Positions 30,823 through 42,069 of a stretch of 64,000 bases of DNA are shown in pieces. A program made the position numbers and the translations under genes. Location: the NCBI GenBank assembly GCA_030248195.1, contig JASAND010007604.1, positions 62,001 to 126,000 on the forward strand, written 5' to 3'. Within the stretch, counting starts at the first letter, position 1; each line of letters starts with the position of its first letter. The DNA comes from Trissonchulus latispiculum. Its lineage: Eukaryota; Nematoda; Enoplea; Enoplida; Ironidae. The notes below the pieces were generated by a model that was not told where the DNA came from, made no database searches, and saw nothing but the letters and a program-made list of their open reading frames with translations.

Positions 30823-33800
30823 ATGTCTGTGCATATGCTGTGCCTTTATTCTCCTCTCTTAGAACAAGATTTTTTAGTGCTCCGGAAACAGCGGTCCTAT
30901 GGACAGAAGGGTCTGGAAAAGGCATTACGCGAATTGTCGAGTTTGTCTGTTGTCAATAAGCCTGTTCCGGTTGTGGATCCTCCTTTCGACCCTACACAGA
31001 TGATTTTTCTCAAGTTTGAGCCTAACAAGGGTAGAAGTAAGGGTGATAAAATCTCGGCACACCTTCGCCCAGACCTTTTGGTCTCTACTGCACAGAACCC
31101 GCGGATTCCTGGGGTTGAACTCCGGGATAAGGAAATTTTTGTCTCCGCGCCCCTCCGGGCAAATCCGCCGGTGTTAGGTAATAAGGCGGAAAAGGTTCCG
31201 GGAGCTGCGAAGCGTGCTAAGGAGGCACTGCAGGAGGAGCAGGATTTCCGGGCGGTTGAGGAGAACGAGGGCCCGGAGGAATTACCTGTGGACCATCAGC
31301 CGAGTCAGCTGAACTTGGCAAGTTTTCCAACTTCTCCTCCGGGGACTCCTCCTCACTCTCCACTCTCACCTATGGACACGTCTGTTGGGCGTTTGTTAAT
31401 TGACGAACACCCGCGTGCTCGCTCTAGGTCTCCTCCACGGTCGGGTGCGGGCGCGGTCGGTTCTGGGCGGTTTCCTCATTCCAGGAATCGCTCCGTTCCT
31501 ACACGCTCCGGTCTCACCCTTCACATGGATGACCTGCTGAGCATGTATGCAGATACGCCTAAAAAGCCTACGGCTCCGGAGGCTGCTGAAGCTTCACGCA
31601 AATATTATGAGCGACTGGCCGCCCGGACTGCTGCTTCGGCCGCTGCTTCTGTTGCTTCGGCTGCTGCCGCTGCTTCTGTCGCGTCGGCTACTACTGCTGC
31701 TTCGCCGCTCCCGGAGCAGCCTGCTCCGAACCTGCTACCGCCGGCTTCAGTATCTATTCCGGTCAAGACCACCAAACTTCGCAAAACTGTGGTTCAGACT
31801 TCCACAGGGGAGGTTTCCATTGCGCAGCCTGTCCCATCCTCGTCAAGCATAAGTGCATCTAGCAGCCAGGAATCGCTCACTCACTGTCCGCCAGATGTCT
31901 CTGGACAGTCTGAGTCGTCTACCTTGGATTTTAATCTCCTTCCAGGTGGTGGCTATTATGTCGATCGTGGTCCCGGTACTCTTGGGGTCACGACCTCTAG
32001 TTTGTTTCCAACTTCTGCGCCACCTTTGACGACTTCTCTTCCGAGTTCTACTTCAGTCCGAGCGAAGCTTCCACCGCAGCAGCCTCCGGTTTCTCAAGCT
32101 TCGGTACGGATGGCTCCGGTGGTTCAGCCTCCACTATTTCCGGTGTCTACAGCTCAGGCTCCGGTTCTCCGGCTCCGACAGAAGGGGTTGACTCCCCCCT
32201 TCCGCTCGTTTCTACTTCTCTCCCACCTTTGCGCTTTTCGACTCCCCACCGTCCTCATCCAATTGGCCTTTCCCCGGCTTTAGATATGTCTATTACAGTT
32301 TCCGGGCTTGACGAAACCCTTCGTCGCATGGCTCAAGATTCATTTTTTCAGCTTTTACCTAATATTAGTACGCCGCAACAGCTTTTTGCTTTAGAACAGT
32401 ATGGGTTGACCCAACTTCCAATTTATAACAGACTAGGTATTCCCCCACCCTGGAAACCTTTGGCTTTTGTTCATGCTGTCCTTGACATTGATACCGCTCT
32501 CATGCCAAATTTATTCAAAATTTTTTACCCGGAACCCCCGGTTAACCCCCTATTGGATACGTCGGCCGGAGGTCTGTCGTCTTTGTTGAATTTAAATTTG
32601 TCTGGACTATCTGGTGGGTCGGACGCTGGGGCTCCGGGTTCGGGCCCTTTGCGGTCTACCCCCGGTTCCGAGCTCCCGTCTGCTCCAGTAGTGCAGGTTG
32701 TGGGTGTCTCGGATCAACCTGGGCCATCCCACCGCGCAGATATTCCTGCGGTTTTGGATGTTCCTATGCAGGAGGAACCGGTGATTCAGCTACACGTGCC
32801 GCCTCCCCAGCCTCCGCCTCTTCAGGTTTCGCCATATGAGGTTTCACCGTTTGAGGGTCTTCCAGCGGATAGGCAGATTGTTTGGCCTGAGTCCCATTTC
32901 CTGTTTCCACGTAAGTTGGTTCTGGATTTGACAGGCCTGGTGACGGGTTCCCTTTCCTCTGAGACAGTCCCTACTGTTGTAGTCGACCAGCGCCCGCAGT
33001 ACATTGTGGCACCGCTTAAGGGCCGTATAAGGCTACCAAAATCATTCGCGAACGAGGGTTAGCCACAATCCCTCCGGGATTAGAAAAGTTCAATGAGTGT
33101 CCTCCCAACTTTGCTGATTCTGACAAGCAGTTGCCTTGTGGCACCCAGCCTTATACGGGGCCTCAGAGGGTTGACGAAGCTTTCTGGCCAGGTATTCATT
33201 ACCTGATCCATCACTACCCGCATATGGTTCCCTTCCGGATCCACTCGGAGCCCTATTGGCAGATAGCTCATCTCCCAGATCTTCAGTCCAAAATCGATGG
33301 GTCCTCCTTGAACCCATATTTCATCGCAATCTACAACTTCTGGGATGATGTTTTTCGTCGTAATGAAATTCCTTTTGCAGTGACTGACAATGTCTATGAT
33401 AGCTTTTTGCAGTGCATCAGGATCTTTTTCCGGGCGCAGTGGTGCATTTCGCCCCTACGGAGCACAAGTTCGTCACCTCAGACGGATCTCCGTATCCGAC
33501 TCTGGACCGCTATCGTTGGACTGTTAAGTTGGACTTTCCTCCGATTTACCGTCGCGGTGTCCTGGAATTCGACTCCTTTCGCCTGGTAGGGCAGGCTGCC
33601 AATTTGTGGGCTGCCACTGCTGCTGCAGCGGCCAAAATTTTCCCGTTTATCAACATCTATCCTCTCTATTTCACGGCTCGTGGTCCGCCGTCTAAATATG
33701 TCAAATTTATTGCTAAGATTACCAAAGACCTCGCTACTCTGGCGGAGGATACGGTCACCAAAGTTTGGGCTCATTCCCACAATCAGGCTCATAAAGCTGC

Positions 33801-34461
33801 TATGAATCGCCAGGTCATCTGGTTCAAGGGTCCTGGTAATATGGCCTCCAACATGTGGATCGTCCAACCCGATCCCTTGTCAAATTCAAACGACCCCGTC
33901 TACATCCAGTGGGGGGAGGACGAATTCGGTACTTCTGAACAGTTGTACCATTGGCGCAAGTTTTAGGACTTCTTTGGTCTCAAGGAACCGGCCCGGGTCG
34001 TGGCCTCCATGGAGTGCCCCTTCCAAGCCAAATATTTGGCTGAGGAATGTATGGCCAAATGGATTCCGAGAGAATCTGCCTTGCGTCAGATGTGGCACGC
34101 AAAAACGGGTCCGGGTTCCTTGATCCGAGCACTCATAATGCTTGACGTCATCCGGGCAAAAGCGGCCTCTTGTCCTCAGTTCCGCCGTTGGTTACATGAC
34201 ACCGGCGTAGCCTATTTGGTCGAAGCGGTGCCTGGTGACTCCTATTGGAGTTGTGGCTATGATGCCTTGGAGCTACAGGCTATGCCACCGGCCCGCCGCC
34301 GTGAAGTCCTTACTGCCGACAATCCTAAAGGGCAGAATTGGATGGGTAAAATCTGCATGATCGTCCGGCGGGAACTTTTCCCACAGCTCCCTCATGAGTT
34401 GTCGGTCCGCGAGGCTGAGCAGAACCTCCGGGAGGCTATCAGGTATCCTGCTCCTGTGTAA
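30823..34461 (+). pseudogene. Accessory protein 6: large unknown protein (~1,200 residues), broken frame
   Basis: The gene starts at ATG 30823. The plausible reading shifts by -1 at about 32110-32190, at GGG 33020-33022 and at a T5 run (33404-33408). It meets an in-frame TAG at 33964-33966 and ends at TAA 34459-34461. The N-terminal third is basic and Ser/Pro-rich with an Ala-rich helix (AASAAASVASAAAAASVAS). A middle Pro-rich region follows. The C-terminal ~480 residues look globular (HYLIHHYPHMVPFRIHSEPY, AEECMAKWIPRESALRQMW, YWSCGYDALELQAMPPA). No known domain is recognised. Continuous protein-like composition across all frame changes argues that this was one gene recently, or still is and the breaks are sequence errors. 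Confidence 0.55.
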
Positions 34462-34851
34462 TTATTTTTGTGTATTTTGTGTATTGTGTGGCGGGGTGGG
34501 ATATTCGCATGGCTCGTACTTGTTGTTGTTGTTTTGTTTTGGGGGGGGGGGGTTGTTCTTTGTCATCTATGTGACTTAACATTTATTTTCTGAAACAAAT
34601 TTGATTATTTCCTTTCAAAGATGACTTTCTTGCTTTTGAAGAAAATATTCTCTTACTTGAATTTTCATGTTTTCAACGTTTTAATAAAAAGTGAAGTCTT
34701 CTTTTCAAAGCGATTTAAATTTTGCTAATTCTTACACATATTTTATTTTTATTTTTTTGCGTTCGACTTCTTCTGATATTTTATCAAAATTTTACTTTAA
34801 CGTTTTATCTGCAATAGTACTGGGGTTGTTCTACCGTCCCGTATCTCGGCG

Positions 34852-34920
34852 GGTCCGTGGTTGCTCGTCGCCTGTGTCTGGGCCGTTGTCCGCGCAAGGG
34901 TGGGCGGTCAACCACGGACC
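34852..34920 (+). other. Hairpin with 12-bp perfect stem
   Basis: GGTCCGTGGTTG (34852-34863) pairs perfectly with CAACCACGGACC (34909-34920) around a 45-nt loop. The loop carries TGTGTCTGGGCCGTTGTCCG, a 20-mer that also occurs in the gag coding region at 11117-11136. Confidence 0.7.
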
Positions 34921-36076
34921 GGCATCTTAGATCCCGTAGTTTATCTTTTTCGCTTTCTTTGATTTCGGCGCAGTCTGCGGTCGCTGGTTGTCTGGATACT
35001 CTCCAGGCTGCAGTAGCCGTAGGCTCGCGCCTCCTCTCTCCTAAATTAATCGGGACTTTATGGTGTACTGTATGGCCTACGTGCCTTATGTTGTGACTGT
35101 GGCCATTGTGCCTTATATTATAATGCTATTTTTGCTATTTTGTTTATTGTAGGCCCTTGTGCCGTATGTTAATCCCCATATAATATGTCATATTTACTCC
35201 TTTTTTGTTTGTTTGTCTTTGTTTACTATAACATACTTCCCCTTCCCTCCCCCAGTCCCCTTTCTGCGGCGAGTTCCCCTTTCTGCTAATGTGTCTGTTG
35301 TGTAAAGTGTTTTTCCCTTAGGCGAGCTGTTTTGTGCCTACTGTTGGAGAGGCCCGGGTGCTTGGTGTGGGCCTGGTTCTGCCTTTTGACCGGTGTATGG
35401 GGTTGGTCCGGAGCGGCTTGCGCCGAGGGGCGCCCGCTCTCCTCCCGGAGGTTGGTCCGAAGTCCGGTTGATGGAATTCCCGGAGGGTTTCTCGGCAGCC
35501 TCTTTTGCTTCATGCTATATGAACTTTGATCTGCTTTGCCATCAATCATCAGTACATATTTTTATGACAATCAAGTGTGTGATATATGTTATCTTCCGGT
35601 TATGTCCCCTACTCGTCCGCTCCCCCTCCCCCTTTTCCCATTTTTTCTAATCGTGTTGTGTGTTTTTCATTCCATTTCTACGCTTTATTGTTGTCTGATA
35701 GCTTTAACAGGTTGGGGGGGAATACATTTGGGTTTATACTTTATGGGGTTTTCCCTTGATTTTTCCCTTTTAAATTCTTTTGATCTTTCCCAATTTTCTA
35801 TCTTTTTCTGCAGTTTTCTTCTAGATTTTTCCTTTCGGGTGCCCCCTAGTTCGGCTAGTCCGTCCTATATGATGTAGTATGTTACTCTCCTTTTCTAACT
35901 GTTTTGTTTTGTTTTACTACTGTTCGTGTACCGCGGGTTACTATGCATAATTTTGTTACTGCCATTTTTGCCTTATATTTTTGCCATTTTTGTCGGTGCA
36001 GCTAAATTTCTATGTGTGCTTTATTTCTATGCAGCTTTATATTGGCATTTAATCAGATTCGTGCGTATTATGCTTA

Positions 36077-36182
36077 CTCCGGGGGAGGCTTCCTTGGACT
36101 GGGTACGTGCATGTTTTCGTTCTTTTCGCGCAATTTCTCATAAATTTCTATAAATTTTCCTCCGGTGTAGCCTCTCCCGGAG
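36077..36182 (+). other. Long-range inverted repeat near the 3' end
   Basis: CTCCGGGGGAGGC (36077-36089) and GCCTCTCCCGGAG (36170-36182) pair with one mismatch across 80 bases. It could form a stem in the genomic RNA upstream of the 3' LTR. Confidence 0.5.
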
Positions 36183-36645
36183 CACATATATATACCATAT
36201 TTTTCATATATAGCTGGGGTTCAAAATTCTATTTTGTTTAGTCATTCATAGTATATTTCCTACTGTATAGTTGTTTAGTTTCTATTATGTATAGTTTTGA
36301 ATTAGTACTCCTGTAGTGTGATGTTTTGAATAGAGTTTCCCCATATCTCTTTAAAATCTTTCGGGTTACTCTCCCTTTTGAGACCTGCGCTCCCGTCGCG
36401 GCTGCAGGGTTATTTGTCTTTTGTGTTGAGTCTATGTACTCTAGTGTTTGTGTGTTGTCCGGCACGTGCCGAAGTAGCTTTACCCGTGTCTCGAAAACGC
36501 CAGGGGCTCGAGTGAGATACAATTTTAATTCTTTCTGCTTACTAAAACGACGTTTTACCTCTACTAGTAGCTAAGTTACGTAGGCTAACCCTCATTTTTA
36601 TGGCTACTAATTTTGCCTGGAGGCCGCGGCGAGGGCGCGCGTTTC

Positions 36646-36656
36646 AAAAGAGGGGG
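36646..36656 (+). other. Polypurine tract
   Basis: AAAAGAGGGGG lies five bases before TGTGAAC, the proposed start of the 3' LTR. It would prime plus-strand synthesis. Two identical copies occur in the Gag-PR frame. Confidence 0.7.
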
Positions 36657-36661
36657 TAATC

Positions 36662-37254
36662 TGTGAACTATTTTCGGATACTTTTCTTGATTTTTACTTA
36701 AAATTATCCAAAACGTAGTGTTATCTTTATGAACGATAAATGAAAAATTGTACTTCTGTGTAGGAAGCTCGGTTCCTTAGCTAATTCTAGTCCGCCATTG
36801 AAATTGAGCGCTTGCGCACTCAGTCTTGGGAATTTTTGTCTAGCGGTTGGTCGGGTGGTGTAATTGCCGTCTCCCACTGTTGGGTTAACTTCGGGTTAGT
36901 TTTTGCTCTCTTTGGTTGGGAAATTCTGTTACTTCCCCCATTTTGGGTTAGTTGATTATTTTGTGGTATTCGTGTATAATTTCGTGAAATTTTCTATTTC
37001 TTTTGAGTTTTGTGAGCTGTATGTTCTTGCATTTCTTGGAACTGAATATTATTTTGTCTTTTTGTCAAATTTATAACTTTGTCTTAAAAACCAGTAGACT
37101 CACGGTACCGAATTTGGACTGCCGGCGCCTGCTGTAGTTGTTTAGGGAGTAAGCGAGTTAGGGACGAGGTTGGACATGCGCACACTCACGAACTTAGCAA
37201 CTCTTCCTTTAATTTAAATTGACTCTTTTACTGAGGCAAACAAATATCTTTACA
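36662..37254 (+). repeat. Complete 3' LTR (~593 bp)
   Basis: It begins TGTGAAC next to the polypurine tract and ends TTTACA, so it has the usual TG...CA termini. Its last 183 bases (37072-37254) match the 5' LTR fragment with two differences. The left boundary is inferred from the polypurine tract and terminus, since the matching part of the 5' LTR is missing. Confidence 0.65.
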
Positions 37255-37416
37255 CTGGTGTGGGGACCTAAATAGACAGAGTACAATATGACCTTGAATT
37301 GACCTTCTCTATTGTTAAGTGAGTCCAACTTAACTGAGCTAGGAGCCACTTAACGTTGGACGCAGTGTCATTAAGGATTAAATTTTGTTGGGTCCCCACG
37401 AGAGGCACAGAAGCCG
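37255..37416. repeat. Arm 3 of family A, right of the giant retrotransposon
   Basis: It continues the family A arm interrupted at 9833: CTGGTGTGGGGACCTAAATAG through ATTAAGGATTAAATTTTGTT and ACGAGAGGCACAGAAG. It matches the ends of the fold-back at 46838-47590. Confidence 0.7.
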
Positions 37417-38030
37417 AAAGAGTTGATATCTACTAAACTTTTTAGTAGTTAGTACCGGAATTCTTCCGGCATAACGTAAGTTTCAGAATTTAACAAATTT
37501 CTGCGTTATCTTGCGGTCTCAAGTTACAGGACACGATGCAGTGACGGACGATTACATAAGTTTTAAACCTTCTTGTGGGGACCTTGTGGTTGTGAGCACC
37601 AAATTTTTACCTAAGTAACAACATCATTAATTATGTTACGAAATCTTTGCTTTGCATTACACAAGATAAACGAGTAGCCTTACACCGATACCGGATTTTG
37701 GTTGTCACAGTGCACGCACTTGTCAGGATCTCATGATATATTGCTGTCATAAAAACATAACCTGAAACAATAATGTTAAATTTTAAACGAGTTGGCAACT
37801 TATAATGCAGATTTGTCCGATATAAAAGTTGCGTAACCATATGAAGAACAATTCGCGTTTAAAACCACTTAGTGGACAAAAACTCCAGCTGACGTTTCAT
37901 GCTGTCTAGGATTTTGATAATTCTTTTTGTCGTTGCCATATTTTTAAAAAAAAGTCTTGAGATTTTGCTTATATAAGGACAAACTTTCACAAAGAAATAA
38001 TGTTAGGCCTGGACCTACGTCATAGAATTT
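37417..38030. other. Region upstream of secreted gene 1
   Basis: About 610 bases with no gene. It should contain the promoter of the gene beginning at 38031; a TTATATAAGG TATA-like sequence lies at about 37970-37979, about 60 bases before the ATG. Confidence 0.35.
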
Positions 38031-39529
38031 ATGATGATCAGTTTTGCAGTTGCTATATTCGCCGTTGCCGTGGAAAATACCATAGGTAAGTGAAAGAAGC
38101 CCGGTCTACTTGCATAAAGGTGCATTCATAGTCACGACGATCATAGATGGGCAGATGCGATGGTGGCCTATACAGCCAACGAAAATTTTGCGCGGGGGTC
38201 AAAAAAATTCCAATTAGACTTGTTTATTGTAATTTAGCATGCATAAACTTTTTCCAACTTTGCCAAGCGATCACTTTAGCTAGAAAGCAGCAATCGGAGC
38301 AACTAAAAAAGCTCTCGGGGTGTTTTGTGCACATCTGTTAAAGGGCAATCCTCCAGGGTGTATATTAAATGCTCCATTATCCCTGGAAAAATTCGGTCGC
38401 ATTTTTACAAAAACTACATTTTCAATCATAACAGACATAGAAATACCTGTTGGATAACGACCACGCCTCGGTTAGCTGGCCTCTATGTGTCCTTCAAATC
38501 GACACCTTTAGTTTAATTTTACGGCGTGTGTAGTAGCTCGAGACGTAATGGACTATTTTACTTATTATTAATGATTGAATGATTGTTTTTACAAAAGTGA
38601 CAAGTTTTGACGCGAGAATATGAAAGTTGGCTTAGCTCACAATAGAGAAAAGTTAGAAAATTGCTTCAAAAAGCATAATGATTATTGAAGTCTTTTGAAT
38701 GAGTATAGTTTTAACTATGCACCTGCTGCTAGCAAGCTGTCAGAAATCCATACTATGTATAGGTATGTTTTCATAACTGCAAGGCTTAAAAGGCGAAAGT
38801 AGTGAAGCTTTACAGTATTATTTAATCGTAATCAGACAATACTGTTCTTTAGGGTTCCGTCCTCCTGGTGGCATTGGAACTCGTGGCCGCGAGATTGTTC
38901 CCGGTCTCAAGGTACCTGGAAACGAACCAACAAAAGGTCGGCCTCAATTTCTTCCCGGATTTCAGATGGTCAATCACGATAGTGGATTTGACAATAACGA
39001 AAGTCCCTTTTATCCCGTTGATTCAAATGTTGGATTGGACTACCGTCGAGACCCGGGTGACGCTGTTGCCTTTCATATCGCCGGTCAACCTGTAAATCCC
39101 CTTGATATCGATATGGCTTCATTGTACCCCGCCGTGGCCCAGCACGGATCACTTCCCAAATTTGCGGATAATCCCCTTATTGGACCTCTAGATCCTTTTG
39201 CCCCGCATTTGGCGTTTGGCGCGGAAAAGGAAGCTATTGATGATTATCTTAATGGTTTCTTGAAGTTTCCAAGCTTCAGAACTGGCAACATGTTCGATAT
39301 GGATGGTGAATTGGGAGGTGTGTTCAGTGGTAAAATGAACTTTCCTGTTGTTCGGCATGGTGTTAAGGTTCCCGGAAGTGTTTTATGGGATAAATCAAGC
39401 GACGACCGACAAATCTCCTATGCCCAGAACATTCATAACACTAATCCTCTTGATATACCATTTGATGCTTATTATCCTTACCTCATATCACTTGACCAAC
39501 AACGACTGCAACAACAGCAACAACAATAA
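38031..39529 (+). CDS. Secreted cysteine-poor protein, paralog 1 (two exons)
   Basis: The proposed CDS is join(38031..38085, 38853..39529), 243 residues. Exon 1 encodes a signal peptide (MMISFAVAIFAVAV) and ends at G|GTAAGT. Exon 2 follows TTCTTTAG, and the intron is phase 1. The mature protein starts with a Gly/Pro/Arg-rich stretch (GFRPPGGIGTRG). It then has a highly conserved core (HIAGQPVNPLDIDMASLYPA, GPLDPFAPHLAFG, YLNGFLKFPS, VRHGVKVPG) and ends in a poly-Gln tail coded by CAA/CAG repeats. It has no cysteines. AATAAA lies 11 bases after the stop. The paralog at 49012-50817 has the same exon structure and phase, which strongly supports the model. I do not recognise the family. An extracellular-matrix or secretion-product role is inference from the signal peptide. 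Confidence 0.8.
38215..38755. mobile_element. Decayed relative of the TTAA MITE in the intron
   Basis: Much of the intron aligns in direct orientation with 5010-5480 of MITE 1 (CTAGAAAGCAGCAATCGG, ACAAAAACTACATTTT, GACAAGTTTT, TAGAGAAAAG). Terminal repeats and flanking TTAA were not recovered, so it is an old fragment. Confidence 0.6.
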
Positions 39530-39539
39530 CAAAGACTTC

Positions 39540-39545
39540 AATAAA
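39540..39545 (+). terminator. Polyadenylation signal of secreted gene 1
   Basis: AATAAA begins 11 bases after the TAA stop, in a short 3' end. Confidence 0.6.
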
Positions 39546-41012
39546 GCAAACTCCTATCAAATGATGCAATATATATATGCTCTCAATTGTATATAGTATA
39601 GAGTAAATAATGAACGTGTATAAGTTAGCAATCTTTTGATGCAATTTGTTAGAGATATTGAATGTGGACACAAACAGGACAATTCGATTTACTAGCCGCA
39701 GCGTATCACAAGTTACTAACGATTCATTAAGTATAGTACAGAATCTCACTTTTGCTCTATTATTACTTTTTCTAATACTCCCACTTAGTTAGTAGAGCAA
39801 AAACTGTGAAATGGCAAAGCAGCGAAGCCTTAAAATATTAGTTTTATCAAGAGTACATAATAACAATAGTTATTATGTATACTCTTGGTTTTATAGAGCA
39901 TGTCTCTTTGCCTTTAACTGGCTTCACACATAATGAACGTGTATACGTTAGCAATATTTTGGCGCAATTAATAGTTTTTAGCCAGCCATGCAGACACGTT
40001 TAACGTTGACATAGTAAAAATCATAATGCCATACTAATCATAATCAAAAATAAATCATAAAAATAGCGTCTGTCATAATGTTGTCATTACAAAGTAGCGA
40101 GTAGCAGCTACTTTATTGTACTGTGAACACGTGAATTTCCGAAGTATCAGCGCATAACACAAAGTTGAACTTAAAAAGGAGTGATAAGTCACATATTGCT
40201 AGACTTGGCTCAAGCCTATCTATGACTCGATTTGAAGGAATAAAGTAAGATGTTGTCTTGATTGAACAAACAGACATGAAGTAAAATGCAAATAGCATGA
40301 CACATGGGAAATGTCTACACAGGTGCTGGGCATCAGGCTAAGAACGATTTACCCTCGCGCAGTGCCCCGTCTGGCTATGAATCTTTTTAAACACATTAGG
40401 TATGACTCCGCTGTCAGATCTGATACTGCTTCCAAATGAATTGCTCGTGCTCGTCCAAATCAACTTTTTATTCTTCTTTTTTGGCCTACGGTCCAGATGT
40501 TTTCTCTTTCTCTAAAGGGGCAGCTCATGTAGACCCCTCAGTTCGATGAGGATCTTGAGATTTGTCCCAAATTTAATAATTAGTAGATGTTTAACCGAAT
40601 CCCTTGAAACATAGCGGCTGGCTACTGGCTTACCCCCATAGGTTTCTTTTATGCAATCAAGCTACTGCCTTTTTGGCCATATTTCAGTAGGGTCCTCGTG
40701 GCCAATATTTCTGGGGTTTGTGTGTAGCATATGAATTTTGGACCCACCCCTGAGTTTAAGATAGAGGATAACAACTAGGTGTTGCCGGCCATATATTCAA
40801 AATCACTGTTTTTATAATTGCGTTTATTTCAGCTTTAGGTCGGCGTTATTATATTATTACGCATAAAATTCAGACTGTTTTAAATATTATATAATGATTT
40901 AGCCTTAAAAAACGAATAGCGAAGAAAAGAAAGCAGATTGAGCTGAATTAATTTGAACTTAAATTTATTGGTATAAATTTAAACGCTCATCTGCTGGCAA
41001 CTCCCCATCTAA
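39546..41012. other. Intergenic region, no gene seen
   Basis: About 1.5 kb of AT-rich DNA. A short palindrome (AGTACATAATAACAATAGTTATTATGTATACT) lies at about 39850-39883. No coding sequence or RNA gene was recognised. Confidence 0.5.
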
Positions 41013-41367
41013 AGCCTGGTTCACACTGGTGTCTTATGTCTTATATCTTATGTCTTTTGTCTTATGTCGCATGTCTTATGTTTTATGTCTTAAGACAGAA
41101 CCGTTCACACTGCTGTCTTATGTCTCTTGTCTTAGGCAGCACATCTGATCCTTTCAACCAATCAACTTGACAATGGCTAGACTAGCTGCAATGTGATTGG
41201 TTTATCCCTTAAGACATAAGACAAAAGTTGAGCCTAGCCCAAGTCTGTCTTAAGACAAAAAGACATAAGACATAAGACATAAAACAACAGTGTGAACGCC
41301 TTAAGACATAAGACATAAGACAAAAGACATAAGACATAAGACATAAGACACCAGTGTGAACCAGGCT
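41013..41367. mobile_element. MITE with TAA target duplication (PIF/Harbinger-like)
   Basis: A 355-bp element with inverted ends AGCCTGGTTCACACTGGTGT and its complement, and TAA directly repeated on both flanks (41010-41012, 41368-41370). The ends extend into tandem CTTATGT / ACATAAG repeats, so each arm is long and self-complementary. A three-base TWA duplication is typical of PIF/Harbinger. Non-coding. Confidence 0.75.
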
Positions 41368-42069
41368 TAACCGTGCCTTGTTGTAACTGTCCGATTCTCT
41401 TGAAAATGAGTTGATCTGCTGAATCCTTTCCGATAGCCATCTCAGCAGTGGGCTGTGGCGTTTTTTGCAGCTACATTACAGCGACTAGGAGTTTGCCCAA
41501 CTCCCGAGCCTACACTATTCTGTATTACTATCGATTAACTGTCAATATTAACCAACAACTCTGTTATATTTATGGAAACCAATATTAGTCAATATACTTG
41601 CATATTATTATATCATATTTTTCACTACTGTCGCTGTTGTAATTCATATCCGGCCTGTCAGTAATTCTATCATTCACAATGAACAGAGTGTAGTGCCCTA
41701 GCGACGCGGACCAGTAACTGACAAATCCGGGTGTGATCTTCTACGAAATAGTAAGTTTTCTCAGATTCGATTGAAGATACTAAAAACCTCTCATAGTAGA
41801 GAAGACATGAGTTGTACCTCTTATCTGCATGTCAAGACCCTCTATTCTTGTTTCGGCAGTGAACGAATAGAGCGATTGTCGACCTCTTTCGCGATTTACT
41901 GTTGATCACAGACTAAACGAGTTCACGAACAAAACCCCTAACCAGGTCGGCTGTAGAGATCCCCGATTTTGGCAAACTACCTTAACTTTCGGGAATCTGG
42001 TACATAAGTTTGTCATCTCTGGCAAACGCGCTGACCTTCAGTGTGAGTAGAACTATTCTGCCTAAGCAG

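Larger units (their letters stand above)
34462..36645 (+). other. 3' non-coding region of the giant element
   Basis: About 2.2 kb, T-rich, with GC-rich islands near 34840-35060 and 35310-35500. No convincing gene. It contains two inverted repeats listed separately and leads to the polypurine tract. Packaging or transport RNA structure is a reasonable guess but is not shown. Confidence 0.5.
9834..37254 (+). mobile_element. Giant Ty3-type LTR retrotransposon (~27.4 kb)
   Basis: The element is bounded by a 183-bp direct repeat (9834-10016 and 37072-37254) with two mismatches. It contains, in order, a primer-binding site, Gag with zinc knuckle, DSGA protease, RT, RNase H, integrase, an accessory region of about 15 kb, a polypurine tract and a complete 3' LTR. 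Integrase following RNase H is the Ty3 (Metaviridae) order. Typical Ty3 elements are 5-10 kb, so this one is about three times larger. Most of the excess is downstream of integrase, plus a very long Gag N-terminus. Plant Ogre and planarian Burro elements are known giants, but family membership cannot be tested here. High LTR identity suggests a recent insertion. This copy, as read, carries frame changes and a truncated 5' LTR. Confidence 0.9.
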
